Source: Agromyces tardus (lineage in GTDB: Bacteria; Actinomycetota; Actinomycetes; Actinomycetales; Microbacteriaceae). Taken from it: a stretch of 53,626 nucleotides of DNA. A program made the translations under genes and the position numbers. Each line of letters begins with the position of its first letter. Within the stretch, counting starts at the first letter, position 1. The notes beneath the pieces are model-generated. The model was not told the origin of the DNA and made no database searches. It saw only the letters and a program-made list of their open reading frames with translations. The stretch lies in assembly GCF_003710805.1 (NCBI RefSeq), contig NZ_RHHB01000019.1:1-53626 (forward strand), written 5' to 3'. Shown here in pieces: positions 29,701-38,874 of the stretch.

Positions 29701-30183
29701 CTAGGAGGCGAGCACCTCGTCGAGCACGGTCGAAGCCTGCTCCTCGTCGGTCTTCTCTGCGAGCGCGAGCTCGGAGATGAGGATCTGGCGTGCCTTCGCA
29801 AGCATGCGCTTCTCCCCTGCGGAGAGCCCGCGGTCCTGGTCGCGACGCCAGAGGTCGCGGACGACCTCGGAAACCTTGATCACATCGCCGGAGGCGAGCT
29901 TCTCGAGGTTCGCCTTGTAACGGCGGGACCAGTTCGTGGGCTCCTCGGTGAACGGTGCCCGAAGCACCTCGAACACCTTGTCGAGCCCCTCCTTGCCGAT
30001 GACGTCGCGCACGCCGACCAGGTCGACGTTCTCAGCGGGAACCTCGATGACGAGGTCGCCCTGCGTGACGTTCAGCTTGAGGTAGAGCTTCTCTTCGCCC
30101 CTGATGGTGCGTTTCTTGACTTCAACGATCGTTGCGGCCCCGTGGTGCGGATAAACGACGGTCTCGCCAACCTCAAAAAGCAT
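29701..30183 (-). CDS. carD: CarD family RNA polymerase-binding regulator
   Basis: This 160-residue protein binds RNA polymerase beta through its N-terminal Tudor-like domain and stabilises open promoter complexes. It begins [19 protein letters not shown] and has the DNA-binding helical part with [32 protein letters not shown] and [16 protein letters not shown]. The ATG at 30183, after AAGGA, gives the family N terminus. It lies just before ispDF. Confidence 0.96.
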   Translation of the reverse strand: MLFEVGETVVYPHHGAATIVEVKKRTIRGEEKLYLKLNVTQGDLVIEVPAENVDLVGVRDVIGKEGLDKVFEVLRAPFTEEPTNWSRRYKANLEKLASGDVIKVSEVVRDLWRRDQDRGLSAGEKRMLAKARQILISELALAEKTDEEQASTVLDEVLAS

Positions 30184-30344
30184 GAATCGGTGTCCTTTCG
30201 GCAACTTTCAGGATATCACACCGGGATCGTGCTAGGGTTCCGCCTCCCCTCCCGGAGCGGCGGACTGCCGTAGGCTACACTCGGACTCGATCCCTACGCG
30301 CGCGAGGCCATGAGGCTGCGCGCTCGCTCGTCATTGGAGGTTCT

Positions 30345-30806
30345 GTGAAGGCGCGTCTCGCGGCATCCGCTGCCCTGGCTCTCGGCATCGCCATCGGCGG
30401 CAGCGGTTGCGCCATGATCACCTATCAGGCCACCACCGAGAAGTACGACGCGAGCGACGGGGTCTCCGCCGACGTCGGCACCCTCGACATCCGCAACATC
30501 CTCGTCGTGAGCGAAGACGGCCGCGACGGCAACCTCGTCATGACGGTCGTGAACACGGGCGAAGACGACGTCACGCTCGAGGTGCAGGCCGTCGACGGCA
30601 ACGCGTCGGCCGAGCTCGACATCGACGCCGGTGAGACCATTTCCCTCGGCACCGACCAGGAGGACCCGCTGCTGCTCGAGGGCATCGATGCCGAGGTCGG
30701 CAGCCTCGTCCCCCTGTACTTCCAGTACGACACCGAAGAGGGTGCAGAGGTCAAGGTCCCCGTGCTCGACGGGCGCCTGCCCGAGTACCAGGACCTGGTG
30801 CCGTAG
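30345..30806 (+). CDS. Small secreted lipoprotein, unknown function
   Basis: This 153-residue protein has an N-terminal signal peptide with lipobox GSGC at about residue 22, and an acidic beta-rich body (DIRNILVVSEDGRDGNLVMTVVNTGEDDVTLEVQ pattern) resembling copper-chaperone-like or adhesion beta sandwiches. GGAGG four bases before the GTG fixes the start. It is divergent from carD; the 161-bp gap contains TACACT as a possible -10 for it. A terminator follows. Confidence 0.8.
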   Translation: MKARLAASAALALGIAIGGSGCAMITYQATTEKYDASDGVSADVGTLDIRNILVVSEDGRDGNLVMTVVNTGEDDVTLEVQAVDGNASAELDIDAGETISLGTDQEDPLLLEGIDAEVGSLVPLYFQYDTEEGAEVKVPVLDGRLPEYQDLVP

Positions 30807-30832
30807 ACCGGGCACAGCCCCCGCGAACCACC

Positions 30833-30872
30833 GAGGCGGATGCCGCAGGCCCTGGGCCGCGGCATCCGCCTC
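30833..30872. terminator. Terminator with inverted GGATGCCGC motifs
   Basis: GAGGCGGATGCCGC pairs with GCGGCATCCGCCTC, 14 perfect pairs. It sits between the convergent lipoprotein gene and regX3 and could serve both. Confidence 0.88.
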
Positions 30873-30882
30873 GTCGTGTGCG

Positions 30883-31563
30883 CTACGCCTCGAAGCGGTA
30901 GCCGAGCCCGCGCACGGTCACGAGCTGCACCGGCTCGGACGGCTGCACCTCGATCTTCGACCGGATGCGCTTGATGTGCACGTCGAGCGTCTTGGTGTCG
31001 CCGAAGTAGTCCGAACCCCACACCCGGTCGATGAGCTGGCCGCGCGTGAGCACGCGCCCGGCGTTGCGCATGAGCAGCTCGAGCAGCTCGAATTCCTTGA
31101 GCGGCATGGGCACCGACCGGCCGTCGACCTCGACCGTGTGCCGGTCGACGTCCATGCGCACGCGGCCGCCCTCGATGATCGACTCGTCGAAGTCGACGGC
31201 CTCCGTGCGGCGGCGCAGCACCGCCCTGATGCGGGCGAGGAGCTCGCGCGTGGAGTACGGCTTGGTGACGTAGTCGTCGGCGCCGAGCTCGAGGCCCACG
31301 ACGATGTCGATCTCCGAGTCCTTCGCCGTGAGCATGATGATCGGCACGTTCGAGCGGTTGCGCAGCTCGCGGCACACCTCAGTGCCCGGCAGCCCCGGCA
31401 GCATGAGGTCGAGGAGCACGAGGTCGGCTCCCGCCCGGTCGAAGGCCGCGATCGCCGACGGGCCGTCGGCGGCCACCTCGACGTCGTAGCCCTCCCGCTC
31501 GAGCAGGAAGCTGAGCGGGTCGCTGAGGGCGATCTCGTCCTCGACGAGCAGGATGCGGGTCAC
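30883..31563 (-). CDS. regX3: Phosphate-responsive response regulator RegX3
   Basis: This 226-residue OmpR-class regulator has a receiver domain with the phospho-acceptor Asp in LVLLDLMLPGLPG, LTAKDSE and DDYVTKPYS, and a winged-helix DNA-binding domain ending LDVHIKRIRSKIE...TVRGLGYRFEA. With SenX3 it should activate phosphate-starvation genes. The GTG start overlaps the senX3 stop (GTGA), so kinase and regulator are coupled. Its likely targets, phoU and pstS, are in this window and carry PHO-box-like repeats. Confidence 0.94.
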   Translation of the reverse strand: MTRILLVEDEIALSDPLSFLLEREGYDVEVAADGPSAIAAFDRAGADLVLLDLMLPGLPGTEVCRELRNRSNVPIIMLTAKDSEIDIVVGLELGADDYVTKPYSTRELLARIRAVLRRRTEAVDFDESIIEGGRVRMDVDRHTVEVDGRSVPMPLKEFELLELLMRNAGRVLTRGQLIDRVWGSDYFGDTKTLDVHIKRIRSKIEVQPSEPVQLVTVRGLGYRFEA

Positions 31564-32879
31564 GTTCGGTCTCCTCGGGTGGACGCGGCGCGGGCCTTGG
31601 CGCGCGAGCGGGGTCGCCGGCCGGAGTCCCCGGTCGGCTTGGTGGATCCGGTGCCGGCCCCGGTGAGGCGGGCGGGCGAGGCGGCGCCGGACGCGGACCC
31701 GCCGCCGGTCGCGGCATCCGCCCCGCCTGCGCCGCCGGTGCCGTCGTCGGCGACGGGCGGCTCGGCGAGCGGGAGCCGGATCATGAAGGTGGAGCCCTTG
31801 CCCGGCTGCGACCACACCCGCACCTCGCCGCCGTGGTTCTGCACCGTGTGCTTCACGATGCTGAGGCCGAGGCCGGAGCCGCCCGTGTTGCGCGAGCGGG
31901 CCTGGTCGACGCGGTAGAAGCGCTCGAACACGCGCTCGAGGTCCTCCTCGGCGATGCCGATGCCCTGGTCGGTCACGGCGATCTCCACGGAGTCGCCGCG
32001 CACGACGACGCCGACCCCCACGCGGCCGCCCTCGGCGGAGTAGGCCACCGCGTTCGACACGAGGTTGTGCACCGCGACGCCGAGCAGCGCCGGGTCGCCG
32101 TAGACCTGCGCCCGCGACTTCGCCCGGAGGGCGACCTCGATGCCCTTCGCGGCGGCGACGACGCGGTTCTGGTCGACGGCGGTCGCGACGACGCGGTCGA
32201 CGTCGACGAGCTCGTCGCGCCGCAGGGCGTCGCGCGCCTGCAGCCGGGAGAGCTCGATCACCTCGCTCGTGATGTGCGCGAGCCGCGCCGACTCGACCGT
32301 GAGCCGGTCGGCGAAGCGGCGCACGCGGTCGGGCTCGTCGGCGGCCTGGTCGATCGCCTCGGCGAGCAGGCTCACGGACGCGATGGGCGTCTTGAGCTCG
32401 TGGCTGATGTTGGCGATGAAGTCGCGGCGCACCTCGTCGAGGCGGTTCGCCTCGGTGCGGTCCTCGGCGAGCAGCAGCACGAAGCGCGTGCCGAGGCGGG
32501 CCACCTGCACCGCGAGCTGCATGGTCGCGGTCGAATACGGCCCGCGGGCCACGGTGAGCTCCGCCGAGACCGGCTCGCCCGTGCGGCGAACGGATGCCAC
32601 GAGCTCGAGGAGCTCGGGGTGGGCGAGCATCTGGTTCCGCACGAGGCCCATGGCGAGGGCGCCGGGCGAGGCGCGCAGCACGTTGTTCGACGGATCGAGC
32701 ACGATGCCCGCGGCATCCAGCACCGCGAGCACCTGGTCGACCCCGTCGGGGATCGTGGGGGCCACGACCTTCGCCGCGCTCTGGCCACGTCGCTCGGCGA
32801 TGTGCAGCACGATCATGAAGCCCACGCCGAGCAGGATGCCGAAGGCCAGCGCGGCGAGCACCGACCAGGTGGAGTCCAT
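31560..32879 (-). CDS. senX3: Phosphate-sensing histidine kinase SenX3
   Basis: This 439-residue membrane kinase has an N-terminal membrane segment (about residues 6-26), a PAS-like region (about 50-150), HisKA with the phospho-His in FIANISHELKTPIAS, and an ATPase domain with HNLVSNAVAYS, DQGIGIAEEDLERVFERFYR and GGSGLGLSIVK. The last 65 residues are a Gly/Ala/Arg-rich tail not usual for the family. TAGTGT lies exactly six bases before the ATG, suggesting a leaderless mRNA. It is divergent from phoU. Confidence 0.94.
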   Translation of the reverse strand: MDSTWSVLAALAFGILLGVGFMIVLHIAERRGQSAAKVVAPTIPDGVDQVLAVLDAAGIVLDPSNNVLRASPGALAMGLVRNQMLAHPELLELVASVRRTGEPVSAELTVARGPYSTATMQLAVQVARLGTRFVLLLAEDRTEANRLDEVRRDFIANISHELKTPIASVSLLAEAIDQAADEPDRVRRFADRLTVESARLAHITSEVIELSRLQARDALRRDELVDVDRVVATAVDQNRVVAAAKGIEVALRAKSRAQVYGDPALLGVAVHNLVSNAVAYSAEGGRVGVGVVVRGDSVEIAVTDQGIGIAEEDLERVFERFYRVDQARSRNTGGSGLGLSIVKHTVQNHGGEVRVWSQPGKGSTFMIRLPLAEPPVADDGTGGAGGADAATGGGSASGAASPARLTGAGTGSTKPTGDSGRRPRSRAKARAASTRGDRT

Positions 32880-32951
32880 GGCACCACACTAACGACCGCG
32901 AACCACGCGAGGGCGCCGCGTCCCGCCCGGGACGGCGGTACGTTAGGGAGT

Positions 32952-32984
32952 GTTCAGGATCTCGGCACCTGCCGTTCACCTGAC
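32952..32984 (+). promoter_or_regulatory. PHO-box-like repeats upstream of phoU
   Basis: Three contiguous 11-bp units are readable: GTTCAGGATCT, CGGCACCTGCC and GTTCACCTGAC. The first and third match the GTTCA(C/G) core used by actinobacterial PhoP/RegX3, and the middle one is degenerate. The site lies about 80 bp before phoU. Confidence 0.6.
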
Positions 32985-33065
32985 GGCGGGAGGATGTCCC
33001 GGAGCCGGATCGAACCGGTATGCCTGCGCGCTCGGCGCAGGCCGGAGAGACGAAGGATTTCATTC

Positions 33066-33719
33066 ATGCGTGAGGTGTTCCAGCAGGAACTGCGCGAGGT
33101 GCAGGAGCGGCTCGTCGAGATCGCCGACCTCGTCGCGGTCTCGATCGACAAGGCGACGCGCGCGTTCAACGAGTCGAACGTGAGCCTCGCCGAGGAGGTC
33201 ATCGCCGACGACGACCTCATCGACCAGCGCGCGCTCGCGCTCGACGAGCTCGCCATCACGATCCTCGCGCGCCAGCAGCCGGTCGCCCGCGACCTGCGCA
33301 TCGTCGTGAGCGCGCTGCGCATCAGCGCGTCGCTCGAGCGAATGGGCGACATGTCGACCCACATCTCGCAGCTCGCGCGCTACCGGTTCCCCGACAAGGT
33401 CGTGCCGAAGTCGCTGCGTCCCACGTTCGCCGAGATGGGCCGCCTCGACGTCGAGATCGCGCGCAAGCTCACCGAGCTGCTGCGCACCGAAGACGTGGAG
33501 CTCGCCGAGGAGATCCGCAACGAGGACGACAAGATCGACGCCCTGCACCTCTCGGTGTTCGACAAGGTGCTCGGCGAGACCTGGAAGGGCGAGACCGTCG
33601 ACACGGTCGACGCGACCCTGGCCAGCCGCTACCACGAGCGCTTCGCCGACCACGCGGTCTCGATCGCCAAGAAGGTGCAGTACCTCGCCACGGGCGACTG
33701 GGTCCCCGAGACGGTCTGA
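33066..33719 (+). CDS. phoU: Phosphate signalling protein PhoU
   Basis: This 217-residue, all-helical protein links the Pst transporter to the SenX3 kinase and keeps the system off when phosphate is plentiful. It opens MREVFQQELREVQERLVEIADLV, and each of its two three-helix repeats carries an acidic metal-binding patch (ADDDLIDQRALALDE and NEDDKIDALHLSVFD). It is divergent from senX3 and separated from pstSCAB by about 9 kb. A terminator follows. Confidence 0.95.
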   Translation: MREVFQQELREVQERLVEIADLVAVSIDKATRAFNESNVSLAEEVIADDDLIDQRALALDELAITILARQQPVARDLRIVVSALRISASLERMGDMSTHISQLARYRFPDKVVPKSLRPTFAEMGRLDVEIARKLTELLRTEDVELAEEIRNEDDKIDALHLSVFDKVLGETWKGETVDTVDATLASRYHERFADHAVSIAKKVQYLATGDWVPETV

Positions 33720-33747
33720 CCTCGCGCCCGGGCGGGCGGAGACAGGG

Positions 33748-33782
33748 GAACGGCCGGCGGATGCGACATCCGCCGACCGTTC
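33748..33782. terminator. Bidirectional terminator between phoU and gpmA
   Basis: GAACGG/CCGTTC and CGGCGGATG/CATCCGCCG form a long stem with one bulged base per arm and a CGA loop. It again carries GGATG/CATCC in the arms. It serves convergent phoU and gpmA. Confidence 0.85.
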
Positions 33783-33801
33783 TCGCGTGCGCGGGTTGCG
33801 G

Positions 33802-34548
33802 CTACTTCTTGCCCTGCGCCGCGACCGCGGCCGCACCGGCAGCAGCCGCCTCGGGGTCGAGGTACTCGCCCGGCTTGGTGGGCATGAAGTCCTCGTCGAG
33901 CTCGTAGACGAGCGGGATGCCCGTGGGGATGTTGAGCTCCGCGATGTCCTCGTCGGAGATGCCGTCGAGGTGCTTCACGAGTGCCCGCAGCGAGTTGCCG
34001 TGCGCCGTGACGAGCACGGTCTTGCCGGCCTGCAGGTCGGGGATGATGTCGGACTGCCAGTAGGGCAGCATGCGCGCGATGACGTCCTTCAGGCACTCGG
34101 TGCGCGGCAGCTCGTCGTCGGCGAGGCCGGCGTAGCGCGGGTCGCCGACCTGCGACCACTGGTCGTCGTCGGCGAGCACGGGCGGGGGCACGTCGAACGA
34201 GCGGCGCCAGAGCATGAACTGCTCCGGGCCGTACTTCTCGAGCGTCTCGGCCTTGTCGAGACCCTGCAGGGCGCCGTAGTGGCGCTCGTTGAGCCGCCAG
34301 GAACGGCGCACGTCGACCCAGAGGCGATCGGCCTCCTCGAGGGCGATGTTCGCGGTCTGGATGGCACGGGTGAGCACGGAGGTGTGCAGCACCTCGGGCA
34401 GGACGCCCTTCTCGACGAGCAGCTCGCCGGCGCGCTTCGCCTCGGCACGGCCGAGGTCGCTGAGCCGCACGTCGACCCAGCCGGTGAACAGGTTCTTCTG
34501 GTTCCAATCGCTCTGGCCGTGGCGCAGCAGCACGAGGGTGTGTGGCAT
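33802..34548 (-). CDS. gpmA: 2,3-bisphosphoglycerate-dependent phosphoglycerate mutase
   Basis: This 248-residue glycolytic enzyme interconverts 3- and 2-phosphoglycerate. It has the [22 protein letters not shown] signature with the catalytic His, [21 protein letters not shown] and the second His in [17 protein letters not shown]. The C terminus has an Ala-rich tail. TAGGCT lies seven bases before the ATG at 34548 and no ribosome site is seen, so the mRNA may be leaderless. Confidence 0.96.
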   Translation of the reverse strand: MPHTLVLLRHGQSDWNQKNLFTGWVDVRLSDLGRAEAKRAGELLVEKGVLPEVLHTSVLTRAIQTANIALEEADRLWVDVRRSWRLNERHYGALQGLDKAETLEKYGPEQFMLWRRSFDVPPPVLADDDQWSQVGDPRYAGLADDELPRTECLKDVIARMLPYWQSDIIPDLQAGKTVLVTAHGNSLRALVKHLDGISDEDIAELNIPTGIPLVYELDEDFMPTKPGEYLDPEAAAAGAAAVAAQGKK

Positions 34549-34644
34549 GCGTCCCAGCCTAGCGGCGCGGCATCCGCTCGCCATCGGCGCGACCTCGCAT
34601 GACGGATGCCGCGGCCGCGCCGGGCTGCTGGGAGACTGGGTGCC

Positions 34645-35454
34645 ATGCCGGTCGGATCCATCACGCGCGGGACGACGAACACGAACCGCCTGCGCCGCGT
34701 CGATCGCTGGATCGCGGCGCAGCCGGCGCTGCTGCGGGCGGGCGACCCGCTCGTCGTCGACCTGGGGTACGGCGCGAGCGGGGTGACCGCGTTCGAGCTC
34801 GCCGCGCGGCTGCGGCGGGCGCGCCACGACGTGGAGGTGCTCGGACTCGAGATCGACCCGGGGCGGGTGCGCACCGCGTCGGACCAGCTCGCGCAGGTGC
34901 GTCGCGGTGAGACGCCGTTCCCCGCCGACCTGCGCGTGGGCTTCGGGCTCGGGGGGTTCGAGGTGCCCGTGCCGAGCGGGCGCCGGCCCGCGGTCATCCG
35001 CGCGTTCAACGTGCTGCGGCAGTACGACGAGTCGGCGGTCGCCGCGGCGTGGGAACGCATGACCTCGCGGCTCGCGCCGGGCGGGCTCCTCGTGGAGGGC
35101 ACGTGCGACGAGCTCGGGCGCGTCGCGAGCTGGGTGGGCACCGCGGCATCCGGACCCGAGACGTTCACGATCAGCCTGCGGCTTCGCGGGCTCGAGGCGC
35201 CCTCGATCGTGGCGGAGCGCCTGCCCAAGGCGCTCATCCACCGCAACGTTCCCGGCGAGCGGGTGCACGCACTGCTCGCGGCGCTCGACCGCGCCTGGCG
35301 CACGCATGCGCCGCTCTCGGTGTACGGGCCGTCGCAGCGCTGGATCGCAGTGGCGCGAACGCTGCGCGACGACGGCTGGCCGGTGCTCGGCACTGCCCGC
35401 CGCTGGCGGCTCGGCGAGCTCACGGTCGCATGGGCATCGGTCGCGCCGAGGTGA
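34645..35454 (+). CDS. Class I SAM-dependent methyltransferase-like protein
   Basis: This 269-residue protein has a recognisable SAM-binding motif [21 protein letters not shown], followed by motif II-like [12 protein letters not shown]. The remaining domain, including [13 protein letters not shown] and [14 protein letters not shown], fits the fold. The substrate cannot be inferred. GGGAG precedes the ATG at 34645; upstream in-frame starts lack a ribosome site. It is divergent from gpmA, with a 96-bp gap. Confidence 0.82.
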   Translation: MPVGSITRGTTNTNRLRRVDRWIAAQPALLRAGDPLVVDLGYGASGVTAFELAARLRRARHDVEVLGLEIDPGRVRTASDQLAQVRRGETPFPADLRVGFGLGGFEVPVPSGRRPAVIRAFNVLRQYDESAVAAAWERMTSRLAPGGLLVEGTCDELGRVASWVGTAASGPETFTISLRLRGLEAPSIVAERLPKALIHRNVPGERVHALLAALDRAWRTHAPLSVYGPSQRWIAVARTLRDDGWPVLGTARRWRLGELTVAWASVAPR

Positions 35455-35519
35455 CCGGAGACTCGCCGTGCCGACCGCGGCGGGCCCCCTGATCGGGGCT
35501 CGCGTCGCTCAGTCTCCGG
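35455..35519. terminator. Convergent terminator with long inverted repeat
   Basis: CCGGAGACT (35455-35463) pairs with AGTCTCCGG (35511-35519), and an inner GCCCC/GGGGC hairpin sits between. The right arm includes the stop codon of the FUSC gene. It separates the convergent methyltransferase and FUSC genes. Confidence 0.6.
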
Positions 35520-36588
35520 GAAGCAGCGCCCGCGCCGCGCCGAGGCCCATGCCCGTGGCGGTGAGGAGGTCGACGAGGTACGGCCGGAGGGAGCCGTAGG
35601 TGCGACGGTCGCCCGGCGGCGCGTCGGGAAGCACGCGCCCGGGCTCGAGGTGGCGCGCGATCTCGGCGAACGCCTGGCGCGCGACGGGCTGCTGGGACAC
35701 GTCGCGCAGGGACTCCTCGAGCACCTGCACCGCGACGGCCGTTCGCGCCAGCGCGTCGGCGATCTCGGGGCGCGGCACGCCGTCGCGCAGGACCCACTCG
35801 ATGCGGCGCGCGACGATCCGGAGGTTGCGGGTGGCGAGGTCGATGCCCGCGAGCATGACGCGCTGGCGCTCGAGGTCGAACCGCGACCGCCGCACGATGG
35901 GCGAGACCCGGGCGATCGCGAGGCCCGAGTCCACGCTCGCGGTCCACGCCTCGACGCGGGGCTGGGTCGCGCGCACGCGCGACAGGGCCCGCCCCGCGGC
36001 GTCCGTGCTCCCGGCCCGCAGCGCCTCCGACAGCTCGAGGAGCACGGCGACGTGCTCGCCGAGCAGCCGCCGCCCCTCGCGCATGGCCGCCCGGCGCGGG
36101 TCGCGCGGGATGATCGCCGTCGCCAGCAGCGCGAAGGCGCCGCCCACGAGCGCGTCGACCGAGCGCACGAACGGTCCGCCCTCGGGAGCGGGCATGAGCA
36201 TGACGAGGGTGCACTGCACTGCGGCGGCGAGGGCGAAGGCCGCGTTCCCCGAGAGGAACCGCGCCACCGCGAGGGTCGCGACGAGCGCGATCGCGTACTG
36301 CAGCGCGCCCGTGCCGAACGCGAGCAGCAGCACCTCGGCGAGGGTGATGCCGAGCGTCATCGCGACGACCGTCTCGAGCACGCGCACGGGGCGCGCGTCG
36401 CGAACGAACCCGAGCGCGTTGATCGCCACGATCGCGGCGATGAGGGGATACCTGTGGCCCAGCACGAAGTACGAGAACGAGTAGGCGGCGACCGCGGTCA
36501 CCGTGATCTGCAGGATCGCCGGCAGCGAGTCCCGCAGCCGGGAGGCGCCCTCGGACAGGCGCGCCGCGAGCGCGTCGGGTGCACTCAC
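35509..36588 (-). CDS. FUSC family membrane protein
   Basis: This 359-residue protein has five to six membrane segments in residues 22-155 (for example ILQITVTAVAAYSFSYFVLG, PLIAAIVAINALGFV and VVAMTLGITLAEVLLLAFG), then a long helical cytoplasmic domain. This is the FUSC / aromatic-acid-exporter-like layout. Transport substrate unknown. The GTG start overlaps the ygfZ stop (GTGA). It is the last gene of a four-gene minus-strand operon. Confidence 0.85.
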   Translation of the reverse strand: MSAPDALAARLSEGASRLRDSLPAILQITVTAVAAYSFSYFVLGHRYPLIAAIVAINALGFVRDARPVRVLETVVAMTLGITLAEVLLLAFGTGALQYAIALVATLAVARFLSGNAAFALAAAVQCTLVMLMPAPEGGPFVRSVDALVGGAFALLATAIIPRDPRRAAMREGRRLLGEHVAVLLELSEALRAGSTDAAGRALSRVRATQPRVEAWTASVDSGLAIARVSPIVRRSRFDLERQRVMLAGIDLATRNLRIVARRIEWVLRDGVPRPEIADALARTAVAVQVLEESLRDVSQQPVARQAFAEIARHLEPGRVLPDAPPGDRRTYGSLRPYLVDLLTATGMGLGAARALLPGD

Positions 36589-37730
36589 GGACGCACGCCG
36601 AGGCGCGGCAACCGCGGCACCTCGACCGCCGCGCCCGCATCGGCCGGCACGATCTCGACCTGCGCCGCGGCCACGTCGATGCCGTGGCTCTCGACGATGA
36701 GCTCGATCGTGGCCGGCACCGCGCGCTTCACCACGGCGAGCGCGATCGGCCCGAGCTCGTGGTGCATGGCCGCGGAGGTGATGCGGCCGACGACGCGGCG
36801 CTCGGTTGCCTCGCCGGGGGCGGGCTCGGGGCGCACCTTCTCGCCCACGACCGGGTCGCCCGCGACGGGCAGCACGGTGTCGCTGCCGTCGAGGTGCAGC
36901 ATCACGAGCCGCCGCGGGGGGCGGCCGAGGTTCATGACCTTCGCGACCGTCTCCTGCCCGCGGTAGCAGCCCTTGTGCAGGTCGACGGCGCTGCGCAGCC
37001 AGTCGAGCTCGTGCGGGAGGGTCTTGTCGTCGACCTCGGTGGCGAAGCGGGGACGCCACGCCGCGATGCGGAGTGCCTCGAGCGCGAGCACGCCCGCGAC
37101 CTCGGCGCGGCCGGAGCGCACGGCATCCGCCAGCTCGGAGAGCCACGCACGCGGCACGACGAGCTCGGTCCAGTTCCACGCGGATGCCGGATGCTGCGGG
37201 TCGCGTGCGTACTGGTAGCCGCGGGGCGACGCGGCACTCCACGGGTCGTGCCACACGATCGCGTCGGCGGCGTGCGGCGCGGGAAGCGCCGACGGATCGG
37301 CCATGACGCCCACGACGGCGACCTCGGCGGTGACGTCGGCGACCTCGACACGGAGCATGAAGCGCATGCGGTCGAGCCAGGCCGCGAGCGGCGCGGCCTC
37401 GTCGCGCTCGACCACGAGCCAGGTGCGCCCGCCGTCGTCGACGAAGTGCACGGCGTGCTCGACGTGGCCCGAGGCGTCGAGGAAGAGCGCCTCGGCGCCC
37501 TCACCCGGCGCGAGCCGGTCGAGCGCCTGGCTCGCCATGGAGTTGAGCCAAGTGAGCCGGTCGGGGCCGGTCACGGTGAGGACGCCCCGATGCGAGAGGT
37601 CGACGAAGGCCCGCCCCTGCTCGAGGCGGCGCTGCTCGACCATCGGGTTGCCGTAGTGCGCGGCGACACCGGCGTCGAGGCCCTCGCCGACGACGGCGCC
37701 GGGAAGTGCGAGGAGCGGGGAGCCGGTCAT
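36585..37730 (-). CDS. ygfZ: YgfZ/GcvT-like folate-binding iron-sulfur assembly protein
   Basis: This 381-residue protein has the GcvT-like folate-binding fold and the diagnostic motif KGCYRGQET, whose cysteine is essential in E. coli YgfZ, a factor for iron-sulfur enzyme maturation. Other marks are FVDLSHRGVLTVTGPDRLTWLNSM near the N terminus. Its ATG shares one base with the stop of the nitrobindin-like gene. Iron-sulfur support would also suit the xanthine dehydrogenase, though the genes are far apart. Confidence 0.93.
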   Translation of the reverse strand: MTGSPLLALPGAVVGEGLDAGVAAHYGNPMVEQRRLEQGRAFVDLSHRGVLTVTGPDRLTWLNSMASQALDRLAPGEGAEALFLDASGHVEHAVHFVDDGGRTWLVVERDEAAPLAAWLDRMRFMLRVEVADVTAEVAVVGVMADPSALPAPHAADAIVWHDPWSAASPRGYQYARDPQHPASAWNWTELVVPRAWLSELADAVRSGRAEVAGVLALEALRIAAWRPRFATEVDDKTLPHELDWLRSAVDLHKGCYRGQETVAKVMNLGRPPRRLVMLHLDGSDTVLPVAGDPVVGEKVRPEPAPGEATERRVVGRITSAAMHHELGPIALAVVKRAVPATIELIVESHGIDVAAAQVEIVPADAGAAVEVPRLPRLGVRP

Positions 37731-38338
37731 CAGTCCACCTTCGCGAGTCGGCCCGACGCGTGGGTGCGCAGGTCCTGTCCGAGTGCGGCGATGTCCCACG
37801 CCCAGAGCAGGTGGCCCTCGACGAGCCCGTAGAGGCGCGTGGCCGCCGCGTAGTCCTTGGCGCCGGCCGTGCGCATCACGGCGTCGGTGCCGAGGTCGAT
37901 GCGCGGGCCCTTCACCTGGCCGAGGTAGAGCTCGCTCACGCCGCCCGGATGCACGATCGACACCTCGATGTCGAAGCCGCCCGCGTCGTTGCGCAGCGTC
38001 TCGACCGACTCGGCGTCGGGATACGGCGGCCGGCCGACGGCGGGCATGAGGGCCGGACCGGGGTCGCCCTCGCCGAGCGGCCGCGAGAGGCGCCAGTATC
38101 CCGTCTCGGTCGCGAGCGGGGTGGGGTCGCCGTCGGGCTCGTCGGGGAAGAGCCAGGTGTACGACGTGTAGTTGAGGTGCGGCAGGCCGTCGTGGCTGAA
38201 GCTCACGCGCTGCCCGAACTCGTGGGTGACGGACTCGTCGCCCACCTTGTAGTCGAGGACGCCGGAACCCTCCCACACCCCGATGAGCCAGGAGAGCGGC
38301 ACGAGCTCGGCGGGAACGCCGACCGGCAGCTCGATCAC
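37730..38338 (-). CDS. Nitrobindin-like heme-binding beta-barrel protein
   Basis: This 202-residue protein has the nitrobindin/THAP4-like signature PLSWLIGVWEGSGV (GxWxGxG) near the N terminus and an HE-less barrel with FGQRVSFSHDGLPHLNYTSYTW and a C-terminal VEGHLLWAWDIAALGQ, where the His is a candidate heme ligand. Family members bind ferric heme and detoxify peroxynitrite. The GTG at 38338 lies three bases after the stop of a 38-residue membrane protein gene, and its own stop overlaps ygfZ. Confidence 0.9.
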   Translation of the reverse strand: MIELPVGVPAELVPLSWLIGVWEGSGVLDYKVGDESVTHEFGQRVSFSHDGLPHLNYTSYTWLFPDEPDGDPTPLATETGYWRLSRPLGEGDPGPALMPAVGRPPYPDAESVETLRNDAGGFDIEVSIVHPGGVSELYLGQVKGPRIDLGTDAVMRTAGAKDYAAATRLYGLVEGHLLWAWDIAALGQDLRTHASGRLAKVD

Positions 38339-38341
38339 GAT

Positions 38342-38458
38342 CTAGCGCTGCCCCCGGAACAGCTTGTAGACCACGACACCGCTGATCCAGGCGATCGCGA
38401 GGCTCGCAAGACCGAGCAGGCCGATGAAGAAGAGTTCGAGCGCGAGCAGCGAGGACAT
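38342..38458 (-). CDS. 38-residue single-pass membrane protein
   Basis: This short ORF encodes MSSLLALELFFIGLLGLA, continuing into SLAIAWISGVVVYKLFRGQR, a single hydrophobic span with a positively charged C-terminal end. It starts six bases after TAGACT, in the same leaderless geometry as many genes here, and ends three bases before the nitrobindin-like GTG. That spacing makes it a real first gene of the operon rather than chance. I do not recognise a family. Confidence 0.75.
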   Translation of the reverse strand: MSSLLALELFFIGLLGLASLAIAWISGVVVYKLFRGQR

Positions 38459-38475
38459 GCGTCGAGTCTACCCGT

Positions 38476-38799
38476 TCAGCCGAGCACGACCGGCAGCAGC
38501 GCGAGCGACGCGACGGCCACGACGAGCAGGGCACCGCACACCGATGCGCTCGCTCGGCCCACGAACCCAGGGGGGCGCCGTGAGGCGAGCTGCAGGGCGA
38601 GGGCAGCCAGCACGGATGCCGCGAGCACCACGCCGAGGGCCGCGAACGCGCCCGAGGGTCCCTGGTCGCCGAACCACTCGTCGGTCCCCGAGTAGGCCAG
38701 CGACACGACGATCGCCGACCCGACGATCGCGATGGCCCACACCCCCACGACCGCCCACCGCCCGAACGTCGTGCCCTGTTCGGCCATCCCGGTTTCCAT
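38476..38799 (-). CDS. Small three-span membrane protein, unknown
   Basis: This 107-residue protein has three hydrophobic spans: [44 protein letters not shown] and [25 protein letters not shown] precedes the ATG at 38799; a second ATG at 38787 is possible. It is divergent from glnR, with only 75 bp between the two start codons, and its stop lies just upstream of the small membrane-protein gene. No family recognised. Confidence 0.7.
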   Translation of the reverse strand: METGMAEQGTTFGRWAVVGVWAIAIVGSAIVVSLAYSGTDEWFGDQGPSGAFAALGVVLAASVLAALALQLASRRPPGFVGRASASVCGALLVVAVASLALLPVVLG

Positions 38800-38874
38800 C
38801 GCGCTCCCGACCGTCGCACGGACGCCGCGCGGCGTCCCGTAGTATTGACCGCACCTTACTACTGGAGGGTGAGC

